Made by a program: the position numbers and the translations under genes
Assembly: GCA_016872595.1 (NCBI GenBank)
Contig: VGZJ01000002.1
Location: 1-64,000, forward strand
Source: Planctomycetota bacterium
GTDB lineage: Bacteria > Planctomycetota > Planctomycetia > Gemmatales > Gemmataceae
Direction of reading: 5' to 3'
Length of the DNA: 64,000 nucleotides
The notes under the pieces: model-generated
Told to the model about the DNA's origin: nothing
What the model saw: only the letters and a program-made list of their open reading frames with translations
Databases searched by the model: none
Shown: positions 1-8,050 of the stretch, piece after piece
Numbering within the stretch: the first letter of the stretch is position 1
How the letters are laid out: the number at the start of each line of letters is the position of its first letter

Positions 1-33
1 CCGGATCGGCGTGGTGAGCGCTGTGCCTGCCAT
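1..33 (-). CDS. 5' end of an unidentified gene leaving the window
   Basis: On the minus strand an ATG at 33 is preceded by a very strong Shine-Dalgarno-like stretch (GGAGGAAGGAGG, ending 8 nt before the ATG). The 11 codons in the window read MAGTALTTPIR. The purine-rich leader and the open frame to the window edge suggest the start of a real gene, but 11 codons cannot identify a product. Confidence 0.45.
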   Translation of the reverse strand, partial: MAGTALTTPIR

Positions 34-390
34 CGGTCCCGCCTCCTTCCTCCTTGGCTCCAACACCAAGTAGGGGAGGCGTTTCCGTTTCAACTGTCAA
101 GTAACTTCCACACTGGGTGAACTCCAGATCACTGGGGGAGTTCCGCGGCGCGAGGTGCGAAAGCGGTTTGGTGGCCGGGGGCTGCGGTGAGAGGGCGATG
201 GGATCGACGCCGGTGTTAGATTGCAATACGCCGCAATCTAACGCGGACTCACTACGCCTCGCTTTGCGCGCAAGAACCTGCCGCTCGTGGCGAACAACAC
301 TTACCGCGGCGCGCGGTATTTGGTTGCCTCTCGGCTTCGCCCGGCGCACCATGATCGTATCCGCCGCACGTCACCCTTTGGAGGCGCGTC
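34..390. other. Intergenic region with one small hairpin
   Basis: This divergent spacer lies between the minus-strand start at 33 and the SPFH gene at 391. The open frames crossing it are Arg-rich, low-complexity translations typical of non-coding high-GC DNA. The only structure I see is a perfect 10-bp inverted repeat at 215-224/233-242. Promoters for both flanking genes presumably lie here, but I cannot point to convincing -35/-10 boxes. Confidence 0.5.
215..242. repeat. 10-bp perfect inverted repeat, 8-nt loop
   Basis: The arms GTTAGATTGC and GCAATCTAAC pair perfectly around AATACGCC. There is no T-run after it, so it does not look like an intrinsic terminator. It could be a small palindromic repeat or an operator. 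Confidence 0.5.
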
Positions 391-1542
391 ATGGGACTGC
401 TGGATTGGGCCAAGGGCCAGTTCATCGACATCATCGAGTGGACCGAGCCGAGCCAGAACGAGATCTTGGCCCACCGCTTCACGCGGCACAAGAACGAGAT
501 CAAGAACGGGGCCAAGCTCATCGTACGCGAGGGGCAGGCCGCGTGCTTCGTTAAGGAAGGGCAACTCGCCGACGTGAAGCTGCCGGGCATGTACACGCTC
601 GACACCAAGAACATGCCGATCCTGTCCACTATTCTGGGGTGGAAGTACGGGTTCGAGTCGCCGTTCAAGTGCGAGGTGTACTTCATCTCCACGCGGCAGT
701 GGACGAACCAGAAGTGGGGTACGCAGAACCCCATCATGTACCGCGACCCGGAGTTCGGCCCGGTGCGGCTGCGGGCGTTCGGCAACTTCGCGTTCAAGGT
801 CACCGACCCCGGCACGTTCCTCAAGGAACTGGTCGCCACTGATCCGTCGTTCGAGCTGTACGAAATCTCGGCGCAGTTTCGAAACGTCGTGGTCTCGCGG
901 TTCATCGACGCCATCGGCGGATCGCGCATCCCGATGCTCGACCTCGCGGGGAACTACGAGAAGGTCGGCAAGGTCGCGCTCGAGCGCATCGCGCCCGAAA
1001 TGGCGAAGATGGGCGTTTCGCTGACGCAGTTCTTCGTCGAAAACATCTCGCTCCCGCCCGAGGTGGAAGCGGCGCTCGACAAGCGCTCGCAAATGGCCGT
1101 GCTCGGCAACCTCGACCAGTACGCGAAGTTCCAGACGGCCGAATCGATCCCGACGGCGGCTGCGAACCCCGGCGGGTTGGCCGGACTGGGGGCGCAGCTC
1201 GGCGTCGGGGTCGCGGTGGGGCAGCAGATGGGCGGGGCGTTCGCTGGGGCCGCGGCGACACCGGGCGTCGTCGTACCGTCGAACACCACGCCGCCGGGTG
1301 CCGCCCCCGCGGCTGGTGGCCCGCCACCGCTGCCCAGCGCGGTCGCGTTCCACGCCTCGATTGACGGTGCCGCGGCCGGGCCGTTCGACATGGCCGCGCT
1401 CGCGGGGCACGTCGGCAGCGGCAAGCTCACGCGCGCGTCGCTGGTGTGGCGCACCGGCATGGCCGGGTGGGTCCGCGCCGACAGCGTGCCCGAACTGCAA
1501 CCGCTATTCGCGCACCTGCCGCCACCGCTGCCCGGCGCGTAG
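391..1542 (+). CDS. SPFH/band-7 protein with C-terminal GYF_2 domain
   Basis: This 383-residue protein resembles the YdjI-type SPFH family (virion-core-like band-7 proteins). Residues about 1-260 carry the SPFH region, with the family's opening MGLLDWAKGQFIDIIEWTEP and a long coiled segment ending near the run KRSQMAVLGNLDQYAKFQTA. A Gly/Ala/Pro-rich linker follows (about 270-315). Residues about 315-370 look like a GYF_2 domain (GPFDMAALAGHV, then WRTGMAGWVRA), a Pro-peptide binding module. There is no signal peptide or membrane span. The next gene encodes a zinc-ribbon membrane protein with a Pro-rich N-terminus, a plausible GYF ligand. Family members are thought to scaffold at membranes; the exact role is unknown. 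Confidence 0.85.
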   Translation: MGLLDWAKGQFIDIIEWTEPSQNEILAHRFTRHKNEIKNGAKLIVREGQAACFVKEGQLADVKLPGMYTLDTKNMPILSTILGWKYGFESPFKCEVYFISTRQWTNQKWGTQNPIMYRDPEFGPVRLRAFGNFAFKVTDPGTFLKELVATDPSFELYEISAQFRNVVVSRFIDAIGGSRIPMLDLAGNYEKVGKVALERIAPEMAKMGVSLTQFFVENISLPPEVEAALDKRSQMAVLGNLDQYAKFQTAESIPTAAANPGGLAGLGAQLGVGVAVGQQMGGAFAGAAATPGVVVPSNTTPPGAAPAAGGPPPLPSAVAFHASIDGAAAGPFDMAALAGHVGSGKLTRASLVWRTGMAGWVRADSVPELQPLFAHLPPPLPGA

Positions 1543-1553
1543 TCTGTGTCAGA

Positions 1554-1657
1554 AGAAAGGCAGTTTCGACAGGATCACAGGATTAGACAGGATGAAGAGT
1601 TCCAATCTCTTTCCTTCATCCTGTCTAATCCTGTGATCCTGTCGAAACTGCCTTTCT
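1554..1657. repeat. 44-bp perfect inverted repeat (long hairpin)
   Basis: Arms 1554-1597 and 1614-1657 are exact reverse complements around a 16-nt spacer. They include the motif ACAGGATTAGACAGGATG, a type of AGGAT-rich repeat seen between genes in many bacteria. It sits between the SPFH gene and the zinc-ribbon gene. An upstream in-frame ATG at 1546 would translate it, but that reading is repeat-derived, so I rejected that start. It could end transcription or attenuate the downstream gene. Confidence 0.85.
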
Positions 1658-1692
1658 GCCATTCTCTTCCTGCCCACTGTACACACTCAACG

Positions 1693-3168
1693 ATGTCACA
1701 GCCGCCGCCGCTGCCGCCATCCGATGCGCCCCCGCCGCTCCCCGGCGCGGCCCCGCCGCCGCTGCCGGTACCTGACATGCCGGCGGAGGTCCGCGCGCCG
1801 GCGCTCTCGAAAGCGCCCCCAAAGGGCAAGCTGTTCCCGTGCCACAACTGCGGGGCGAAGGTCGAGTTCGACCCGCGCGAGCGCGCGCTCAAATGCCCGT
1901 ACTGCGGACACACCTCGGAACTCGACTCCGGCGGCGGTGAGGTGGAGGAGCGCGACTTCAACGAGTACGCCAGCAAACTCGTTCAGGGCGCGGTGCGCGG
2001 CATCGAGGGCCGCAGCACGCAGACCAAGTGCAGCGGGTGCGGGGCGATGGTCCTGCTCGAAGACAAGGTCGTTACCGAACAGTGCCCGTTCTGTAGCACG
2101 CACTTAGAAAACAATCCCGAAGCCGTCGAGGGGATGCTGCCGCCGGAATCGCTGATCCCGTTCCGCGTCGACCTGCGGCACGCGCGCGAGTCGTTCGAGA
2201 AGTGGCTCGGCAAGCTCTGGTTCGCGCCGACCGAACTGAAGAAGATCGCCAACCTCGGCCAGCTACAGGGCGTGTACATCCCGCACTGGACGTACGACGC
2301 AATGACGTACACGAAGTACCACGGGATGCGCGGCGACAATTATCAGGAAACCGAGTACTACACTGAGCGCGACGCCAGCGGCAACACCGTGCAGCGCTCG
2401 CGCACAGTCACGAAAACGCACTGGTACCACGTCTCCGGCGAGGTGCAACACTTCTTCGACGACCTGCTCGTGTGCGGGTCGAAGAGCGTCCCGCCGCACC
2501 TGCTCCGCGGGCTGGAACCGTGGGACACGACCGAGCTGGAGCCGTTCCAAGACTCGTTCCTCGCCGGGCTAAAGACCGAGCGCTACGCGGTCGGCCTCAA
2601 AGCCGGTTTGGTGATCGCAAAGGACATGATGCAGCCCACCATCATGAACCTGATCCGCCGCGACATTGGCGGTGACCACCAGCGCATCGAGGGCACGGAC
2701 ACGCGGTATCTGGGCATCACGTTCAAGCACTGCCTGCTTCCGGTCTGGCTGGCGAACTACCGCTACCACGAGAAGCTGTTCCAGATTCTGATCAACGGGC
2801 GCACGGGCAAGGTGTCCGGCGAGCGCCCGTGGAGTTGGATGAAGATCGGCCTCCTCGTCGGCGCGATCCTGCTCGCCATCACGCTGCTGATCGTCGGCAT
2901 CATAATGGTGCAGAAGGGCAACAGCAGCACCGAGCCGCAACAGTCGGCCCCGCGGCAGAACAAGGGCAAGCGCACAGAGGCAGCGCCCGCAGAGCGCGCG
3001 CCGGTGGTCGCGTTACGGCCGCCGCCCGCACGCGGACACGCTCGCGAGCGGGGCGATCCGCACGAGGTCGTACGAACCGTGCCGCGCCACGACTTCCACC
3101 TGTGGCCCGGTCAGGCGCGTCTTCTGCGCCCGTTGGACGACGACCGCCCCGTCCGGCACCGGGTCTGA
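1693..3168 (+). CDS. Zinc-ribbon membrane protein
   Basis: The 491-residue product from the ATG at 1693 starts with a Pro-rich tail, then TFIIB-like zinc ribbons: C50-x2-C53 with C68-x2-C71, and a second CSGC/CPFC pair near residues 108-135. One membrane span (GLLVGAILLAITLLIVGIIM) lies close to the C-terminus. Proteins of this layout often neighbour YdjI-type SPFH genes, as here. The longer start at 1546 reads through the hairpin and is unlikely. The last ~50 residues are Arg/Pro-rich and overlap the opposite-strand gene by 156 bp, so the natural C-terminus was probably shorter and the 3' end looks rearranged or frameshifted. The role is unknown. Confidence 0.75.
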   Translation: MSQPPPLPPSDAPPPLPGAAPPPLPVPDMPAEVRAPALSKAPPKGKLFPCHNCGAKVEFDPRERALKCPYCGHTSELDSGGGEVEERDFNEYASKLVQGAVRGIEGRSTQTKCSGCGAMVLLEDKVVTEQCPFCSTHLENNPEAVEGMLPPESLIPFRVDLRHARESFEKWLGKLWFAPTELKKIANLGQLQGVYIPHWTYDAMTYTKYHGMRGDNYQETEYYTERDASGNTVQRSRTVTKTHWYHVSGEVQHFFDDLLVCGSKSVPPHLLRGLEPWDTTELEPFQDSFLAGLKTERYAVGLKAGLVIAKDMMQPTIMNLIRRDIGGDHQRIEGTDTRYLGITFKHCLLPVWLANYRYHEKLFQILINGRTGKVSGERPWSWMKIGLLVGAILLAITLLIVGIIMVQKGNSSTEPQQSAPRQNKGKRTEAAPAERAPVVALRPPPARGHARERGDPHEVVRTVPRHDFHLWPGQARLLRPLDDDRPVRHRV

Positions 3169-3786
3169 GTCGATCGGCCACGCCGGGCACGGCGCGACGA
3201 TGTTACTAATCCACAGGCACCCCGGGTTGACGAGCTGAACGCGGTGGTGCCGCCCGTGGTAGTACAGCGCCGCGGACGCGACCATCGGGTCCGGGTCGTC
3301 GTCGAGCGCGAGCACCACATCGCCGCCGGGCCACGCCCGCAGGTCCGCACACACGGTTTGCAGGTCGTCGCCGTTCCTCCGCGTCGCGGGGCCGGCGCGC
3401 ACCGAATCCGGCTGTAGGTAGTTGCAGTGTTCGCGATAGTGGTGGAGCGCGAAGCAGCACGGCAGCAGCCCGAACGCGCACAGCGCCGCCGCGCGCCTGA
3501 GAATTGCATGAAGCACGCACGCCGAGCGGACTGCCACAAACGGCGTCAGCCTCCACAGGAGCTTGCAGATCAGGTAGGTGGATTCCGGCCGCGCCAGCGC
3601 CAAGAGAAGCGGGGGGCCGACGAGCGAACAGACCGCGGCGGCGCTCGCGAGGTCGCGCGGCCCGCGCCGAACGGCCCGAATCGCGACGAGCGCGAAACCC
3701 GCCTGCGCGACGGTCAACCCGCCGAACACGAACGCGCGCAACCCGAGCGCGCGCCCCGGTACGGCGATCCGCCCCGCGTCGTTCAT
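3013..3786 (-). pseudogene. Probable truncated membrane protein gene
   Basis: From the ATG at 3786 the frame encodes 257 residues. Hydrophobic segments occur near the start (LGLRAFVFGGLTVAQAGFAL) and around LASAAAVCSLVGPPLLLALA, with more near the middle, then a soluble C-terminal part with DVVLALDDDPDPMVASAALY. That order recalls the end of a multi-span glycosyltransferase (GT39-like) with an extracytoplasmic domain, but the N-terminal catalytic part is missing. Upstream DNA to about 4000 still looks membrane-protein-like in a different frame (AALLCPAVVLLAAQFRLG), which hints at a frameshift. Its 3' end overlaps the zinc-ribbon gene tail to tail. I treat it as a remnant. Confidence 0.4.
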
Positions 3787-4006
3787 GTTCACCCACTTCG
3801 CCGCGACCCACACTTGGACCGGCGCGCCGCCCGAGCCGGAACTGCGCGGCCAGCAGCACCACCGCCGGGCACAGCAGCGCCGCGCCGAGGCCGCATGTGG
3901 GAACGTGGGCCGCGCACGCCGCCCGCACCCGGCGCGCGCCCGCCGCGAGGCGGCGCGATTCGATACAACCTGCCTGTCGGCAACTCTTCCCCGAACTGGA
4001 GCAGAC

Positions 4007-4561
4007 ATGGCCGGGCGTATCGTGATGCGGACGGGTGAGGCACTCGTCGAAGGCGATAAGGACTACCTCTGCGCAGAACCGGAAATCGTCATCGGCGAAC
4101 TCGACGGGCCGGTCGGTACCGCGCTCGCCACACTGGTCGGCGATCAGGTGAAGGGCCACACGCGCGTGTTCGCCATCCTCAACAGCGACGTGCAGGTGAA
4201 GCCCGCGACGCTGATGGTGAGCAAGGTCACGGTCACGAGCTCGCGCTACACGAACATCCTGATGGGTAGCGTGCAGGCCGGCATCGCCAACGGTGTGCTG
4301 GACGCGGTGCGCGAGGGGATCATCCCCAAGAAGAAGGCCAACGACCTCGGCATCATCTATTCCGTGTGGCTCGATCCGAGCGTGCTAAAAGTGCCGGAAG
4401 CCGAGATCGACTACGCCGGGCTGTTCGCGGTCAACCGCGAGGCGACCGTGAAGGTCATCAAGAAGGCGCTCGCGGGCGAACCGAAGATTGACTGGCTGCT
4501 GAAGAACCAAGACAAGGTCACGCACTACTTCCACCAACTGGGGTTGGATAAGAAGGGGTGA
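4007..4561 (+). CDS. Formaldehyde-activating enzyme (Fae) homologue
   Basis: This 184-residue protein matches the Fae family along its length: GEALVEGDK, GELDGPVGTALATL, KPATLMVSKVTV, then VREGIIPKKKANDLGIIYSV and NREATVKVIKKALAGEP. True Fae condenses formaldehyde with tetrahydromethanopterin in C1 oxidation, a pathway known from planctomycetes. In Methylobacterium Fae the catalytic His lies in NEVAHIDL; the aligned stretch here is LCAEPEIVIG, with Glu where His is expected. It is therefore probably a Fae-like paralogue with altered or no Fae activity. No other C1 genes are adjacent. The ATG at 4007 fits the family N-terminus (MAGRIVMRTGEALV). Confidence 0.8.
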   Translation: MAGRIVMRTGEALVEGDKDYLCAEPEIVIGELDGPVGTALATLVGDQVKGHTRVFAILNSDVQVKPATLMVSKVTVTSSRYTNILMGSVQAGIANGVLDAVREGIIPKKKANDLGIIYSVWLDPSVLKVPEAEIDYAGLFAVNREATVKVIKKALAGEPKIDWLLKNQDKVTHYFHQLGLDKKG

Positions 4562-4597
4562 GTACACCACCCAAATACATGTCTGCCCCCGGAGCGC

Positions 4598-5206
4598 GTG
4601 GGCTTTAGTTGGGTGATCGTGGAACGCGACGACGAAGCGCCCGGTCGGGCCACGCCGGAGGCCGACCGGATTGTGGTCGAGGTGCTCGCTGGGAACACCC
4701 AAGCGTTCGCGCAACTCGTGCGCCTGTATCAGGATGCCGTGTGGCGCATCGCAGCGGCGCTGTTACGCGACCGCGACGCCACCGAAAACCTCGTGCAACA
4801 AGTTTTCGTGGACGCCTACTTCCACCTCGACCAGTACGCGCCCGGCACCGACTTCGGCGCGTGGATCCGCACCGTGGCGCGGAACCAGCTCCGCAAGGAA
4901 TTGCGCTCCGCGGGGCGCGAGGACCGGCGGCTCGCCACCTACCGCGCGCGACTGGCCGAGCGCCTGAAGGCCGAATCCGCGGCCACACGGGACGATTCCG
5001 AGGCCTACGTTGCGGCGCTCCGCGGGTGCCGCCAATCACTGCCGCCTCGCGACGCGGAGTTGGTCGCCCTGCGGTACGAGCGCGGGCTATCGTTCGAGGC
5101 CATCGCCGCGAAGCAGGGCCAGTCGCCCGAAGCGGTCCAACGAATGCTCTCGCGGATCCGTTTCCGGCTCCGCGACTGCATCCAGAGTAAGCTGAGCGAC
5201 CAATGA
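4598..5206 (+). CDS. ECF-family RNA polymerase sigma factor
   Basis: The 202-residue protein has sigma-70 region 2 (about 25-95: FAQLVRLYQDAVWRIA, then NLVQQVFVDAYFHLDQY) and region 4 (about 140-195: LPPRDAELVALRYERGLSFE and the helix-turn-helix AIAAKQGQSPEAVQRMLSRI). There is no region 1.1 or 3, as expected for ECF sigmas. GTG at 4598 is used; a slightly later GTG is possible. The stop overlaps the ATG of the next gene (ATGA, 5203-5206), so the two are translationally coupled and the partner is the likely anti-sigma factor. This is the planctomycete style of sigma/FecR-propeller module. Confidence 0.9.
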   Translation: MGFSWVIVERDDEAPGRATPEADRIVVEVLAGNTQAFAQLVRLYQDAVWRIAAALLRDRDATENLVQQVFVDAYFHLDQYAPGTDFGAWIRTVARNQLRKELRSAGREDRRLATYRARLAERLKAESAATRDDSEAYVAALRGCRQSLPPRDAELVALRYERGLSFEAIAAKQGQSPEAVQRMLSRIRFRLRDCIQSKLSDQ

Positions 5207-7053
5207 ATCGCACAGTAGAATTGACGGCGAAGCTCCTCGACGGCGCGCTCTCGGACGACGAGTGCGCCGAACTCGAAGCGCTCGTCGCCGCCGACCCCAC
5301 GGCAGAGGCCGAGTACCTCGCCCTACTCGATCTTGAAGCGGAACTGCGCGCGACGCGGACCGGTTTGGACTTCACCGTTGTTACACTCGCTCGGATTCGC
5401 GCCGCGCAAGCCGAGCTCACCGCGAGCGCGGTGCTGGACCGGATCGAGCGCGCACCCGCGCCGGCGTGGGCCGCGCGCCCCGCCGCTCGTGCGCAGCGCC
5501 GGGGCTGGGCCGCGGCCGGCGCGCTCGCCGCCTGCGCCGCGGCCGTCTCACTTGCCCTCTGGTTCGGCTCGCGCCAATCGCAAGTTATTGAACCCGGTCC
5601 GAACGGCCCTGCGCCGGAGGCGTTCGCGAAACTCACTCGCAAAACCGGCGCGGTGGAGGTGCTATCGCCCGCAGGAGAGGCGCTCGTCGCGGAAGAGGGT
5701 GGCGATCTGCCCGCCGGGTTCACCGTCCGCACCGTCGGCGACGACAGCCACGCCGTAGTCGAGTTGCTCCGCGACCAGACGCGCGTCGAGATCGACCCGG
5801 ACTCGGTGGTACGATTCACCGGCGACGCGCCCGAAACGCGCGGCCAGCCGCGCATGTTCCTCGCGTCCGGCCAGCTCACGGCCGCGGTGCCGGAGCGCCC
5901 GGACGACCGGCCCTTCATCGTCGCCACGTCGGTAACGGATATCCTCGCGCGCGGCAGCACGTTCGTTCTCTCGTCGGCCGGCCCGGAGTCGGCGCGCGTC
6001 GACATCAAGAAGGGGAAAGTGGAACTGGTGCGCGCGCTCGCGCCGAAGCCGGTGCCGGTGGGCGTCGGCTCGGCCGTCGTCCGGGCGGACACCGAGAAGG
6101 TGGACATCCAGCGCACGTTCGTGCTCGACCGCACGCCGCGGCGCGCCCTTGCGGCCCCGGCCGTGCGCGACGCGACCTTCTCCCCGGACGGCTCCGAGGT
6201 GTGGGTCGCCAGCCCGCGCCACCTCGCCCGCTGGTCTGCCGACGGCGGGCTAAAGGAGACGGCGTTTTACCCGCGGAAGGGGAACGACGGCGGTGCAGCG
6301 TTCTCGCGCGACAAGCGCCTCATGGTGTCGTTCCGTCCGGGGGACGTGTCCACGCTCGCACGGACCGTGCCGGACGGGGGCGAGCACGCCGCGATCAATG
6401 TGCGACTCAACGAGATGCGCCATTGGGCGCTCGCCGCGGACGGCGCGTGGCTGGCCGTGACCGAGCCGAAGCCGCACCTGAAGCGCGTTCGCGTGTTCGA
6501 CGCCGCGACCGGCGACGAGCGGTTCGCGCGCGAGTTCGAGGAAGTTACCGCCGCGATCGCTGCCGCGCCCAACGGCGAAACGCTCGCTGTGGGGTTGAAC
6601 GACCCGTCGCGCGGCGTCAACAATAAGATCGTGTTCCTGAACGCCGCGACCGGCGACCGGCTGTTCGCGCTCTCCACGCAGCGCCGCCCGCTGACCGCGC
6701 TGGCGTTCTCGGCCGACGGCCGGTACCTCGCGGCCGGTTTCAACGGCGCGGTGCAGGTGTGGGACGTGAAGGCCCGCGAACTGGTGCGCACCATCACCGG
6801 GTTCGAGCGGGCGCTCGTGTGCCTCGCGTTCGCGCCTGACGGCAAGCGTCTCGCGGCCGGTACGCAGGACGGCCACGTCTGGATGTGGGAGCCGAGCACC
6901 GGGCGGCAGACGCAACTCATCGAGACCGGGGGGCGCGCGGTTCGTGCACTCTCGTTCGGCCCGAACGGGAAGCAGCTCGTCACGGTCGCCAACGTGAGCG
7001 GCGTCGCAGTGTGGGACGTGACCGACGTTCCCCCCGCGCCGGTCGTGCAGTGA
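5203..7053 (+). CDS. FecR/WD40 membrane protein, likely anti-sigma factor
   Basis: The 616-residue protein has three parts. An N-terminal cytoplasmic helical region (about 1-95, LLDGALSDDECAELEALVAA) resembles anti-sigma N-termini. A single membrane span follows (about 105-125, AAGALAACAAAVSLALWFG), then a FecR-like domain (about 140-300) with GGDLPAGFTVRTVGDD and a SVTDILARGSTFVLSS strand. Residues about 320-610 form WD40-type repeats (ATFSPDGSEVWVAS, LAFSADGRYLAAGF, LAFAPDGKRLAAGT). The topology puts the propeller outside and the helical part against the sigma factor, so it probably senses an external signal for the sigma factor encoded just upstream (4-bp overlap). A zinc-binding HxxxCxxC motif is not visible. 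Confidence 0.8.
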   Translation: MNRTVELTAKLLDGALSDDECAELEALVAADPTAEAEYLALLDLEAELRATRTGLDFTVVTLARIRAAQAELTASAVLDRIERAPAPAWAARPAARAQRRGWAAAGALAACAAAVSLALWFGSRQSQVIEPGPNGPAPEAFAKLTRKTGAVEVLSPAGEALVAEEGGDLPAGFTVRTVGDDSHAVVELLRDQTRVEIDPDSVVRFTGDAPETRGQPRMFLASGQLTAAVPERPDDRPFIVATSVTDILARGSTFVLSSAGPESARVDIKKGKVELVRALAPKPVPVGVGSAVVRADTEKVDIQRTFVLDRTPRRALAAPAVRDATFSPDGSEVWVASPRHLARWSADGGLKETAFYPRKGNDGGAAFSRDKRLMVSFRPGDVSTLARTVPDGGEHAAINVRLNEMRHWALAADGAWLAVTEPKPHLKRVRVFDAATGDERFAREFEEVTAAIAAAPNGETLAVGLNDPSRGVNNKIVFLNAATGDRLFALSTQRRPLTALAFSADGRYLAAGFNGAVQVWDVKARELVRTITGFERALVCLAFAPDGKRLAAGTQDGHVWMWEPSTGRQTQLIETGGRAVRALSFGPNGKQLVTVANVSGVAVWDVTDVPPAPVVQ

Positions 7054-7066
7054 CTACAATGCCCGC

Positions 7067-7942
7067 ATGAAACGCACAGTCCTCGTCGCTCTCGTCGCGC
7101 TCACGACCGCGCCCGCGCGCGCGGCCGACATCTACGCACAGGACAACCTCGTCGCGTGGTGCATCGTTCCCTTCGACGCCAAGAAGCGCGGCCCGGCCGC
7201 GCGCGTCGAGATGCTCCAGAAACTCGGCTTCAAGAAGTACGCCTACGACTGGCGCGCCGAACACCTGCCGACGTTCGACGAAGAAGTCGTGCTACTGAAA
7301 GAGGCGCAAATCGAACTGACGGCCGTGTGGTTCCCCGCGAACCTCGGCCCGGACGCGCAGAAACTCCTCGCGGTCCTGAAGAAGCACGAGATCAAGACGC
7401 AGCTTTGGATCACGACGGGTGAACCCGCGGGCGCGGACAAGGCCGCGAAGGTGGCGAGCGCCGCGAAGGCCATCAAGCCCATCGCGGAGGAAGCCGCGAA
7501 GCACGGCTGCACGGTCGCGCTCTACAACCACGGGGGCTGGTTCGGCGAACCCGCCAACCAAATCGCCATCATCGAGGAACTGAAACTCAAGAACGTCGGC
7601 ATCGTTTACAACCAGCACCACGGCCACGACCATTTCGACACGTTCCCAGAACTGCTGAAGCAGATGAAGCCGCACCTGTTGGCGCTGAACCTGAACGGCA
7701 GCGTCAAGGGCGGGGACAAGGCCGGGAAGAAAATCGCGCCGCTCGGCGCGGGCGAACTCGACGTGCAACTTCTGAAAGAGATCCGTGCCAGCGGCTACGC
7801 CGGGCCGGTCGGCGTACTGGGCCACACGCAGGACGACGCGGCCGAGCGCCTCGCCGACAACCTCGACGGCCTTAAGTGGCTGCTGCCGCAACTGGACGGA
7901 AAGGTCGCCGGCGCGCGCCCGAAGTACCGCACGTCGAAGTGA
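7067..7942 (+). CDS. Secreted xylose-isomerase-like TIM-barrel protein
   Basis: The 291-residue product starts with a short signal peptide (MKRTVLVALVALTTAPARA, cut before AD). It continues as an AP-endonuclease-2/sugar-isomerase fold: ARVEMLQKLGFKKYAYDW, ELTAVWFP, VALYNHGGWFGEP and IVYNQHHGHDHFDTFPELL, with acidic and His residues that could bind a divalent metal. Planctomycetes encode many such exported proteins and few have a known substrate. It lies 13 bp after the FecR/WD40 gene on the same strand, so it may be cotranscribed. Its 3' end is followed at once by a repeat that also supplies the end of the convergent SDR gene. Confidence 0.75.
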   Translation: MKRTVLVALVALTTAPARAADIYAQDNLVAWCIVPFDAKKRGPAARVEMLQKLGFKKYAYDWRAEHLPTFDEEVVLLKEAQIELTAVWFPANLGPDAQKLLAVLKKHEIKTQLWITTGEPAGADKAAKVASAAKAIKPIAEEAAKHGCTVALYNHGGWFGEPANQIAIIEELKLKNVGIVYNQHHGHDHFDTFPELLKQMKPHLLALNLNGSVKGGDKAGKKIAPLGAGELDVQLLKEIRASGYAGPVGVLGHTQDDAAERLADNLDGLKWLLPQLDGKVAGARPKYRTSK

Positions 7943-7948
7943 AGAGTG

Positions 7949-8050
7949 GCCGCACGATCCGCGCCGAAGAAAGCCACGATCTGAGGAGACCGAGTTCAAT
8001 CCGGCTCTCGTCTGCTCTGCTCGTGTCTTTGTCTGTGTTCATCGTGCGGC
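7949..8050. repeat. Dispersed repeat with 10-bp terminal inverted arms
   Basis: The arms GCCGCACGAT (7949-7958) and ATCGTGCGGC (8041-8050) are perfect. The interior contains GTGTCTTTGTCTGTGTTCAT, closely matching the element at 42407-42514. The SDR stop codon (7996) lies inside it, so the last ~18 SDR codons are repeat-derived. Confidence 0.6.

Noticed and set aside
1546-1692. N-terminal extension of the zinc-ribbon gene
   Set aside because: It translates the 44-bp hairpin repeat and has no protein-like character; the ATG at 1693 fits better.
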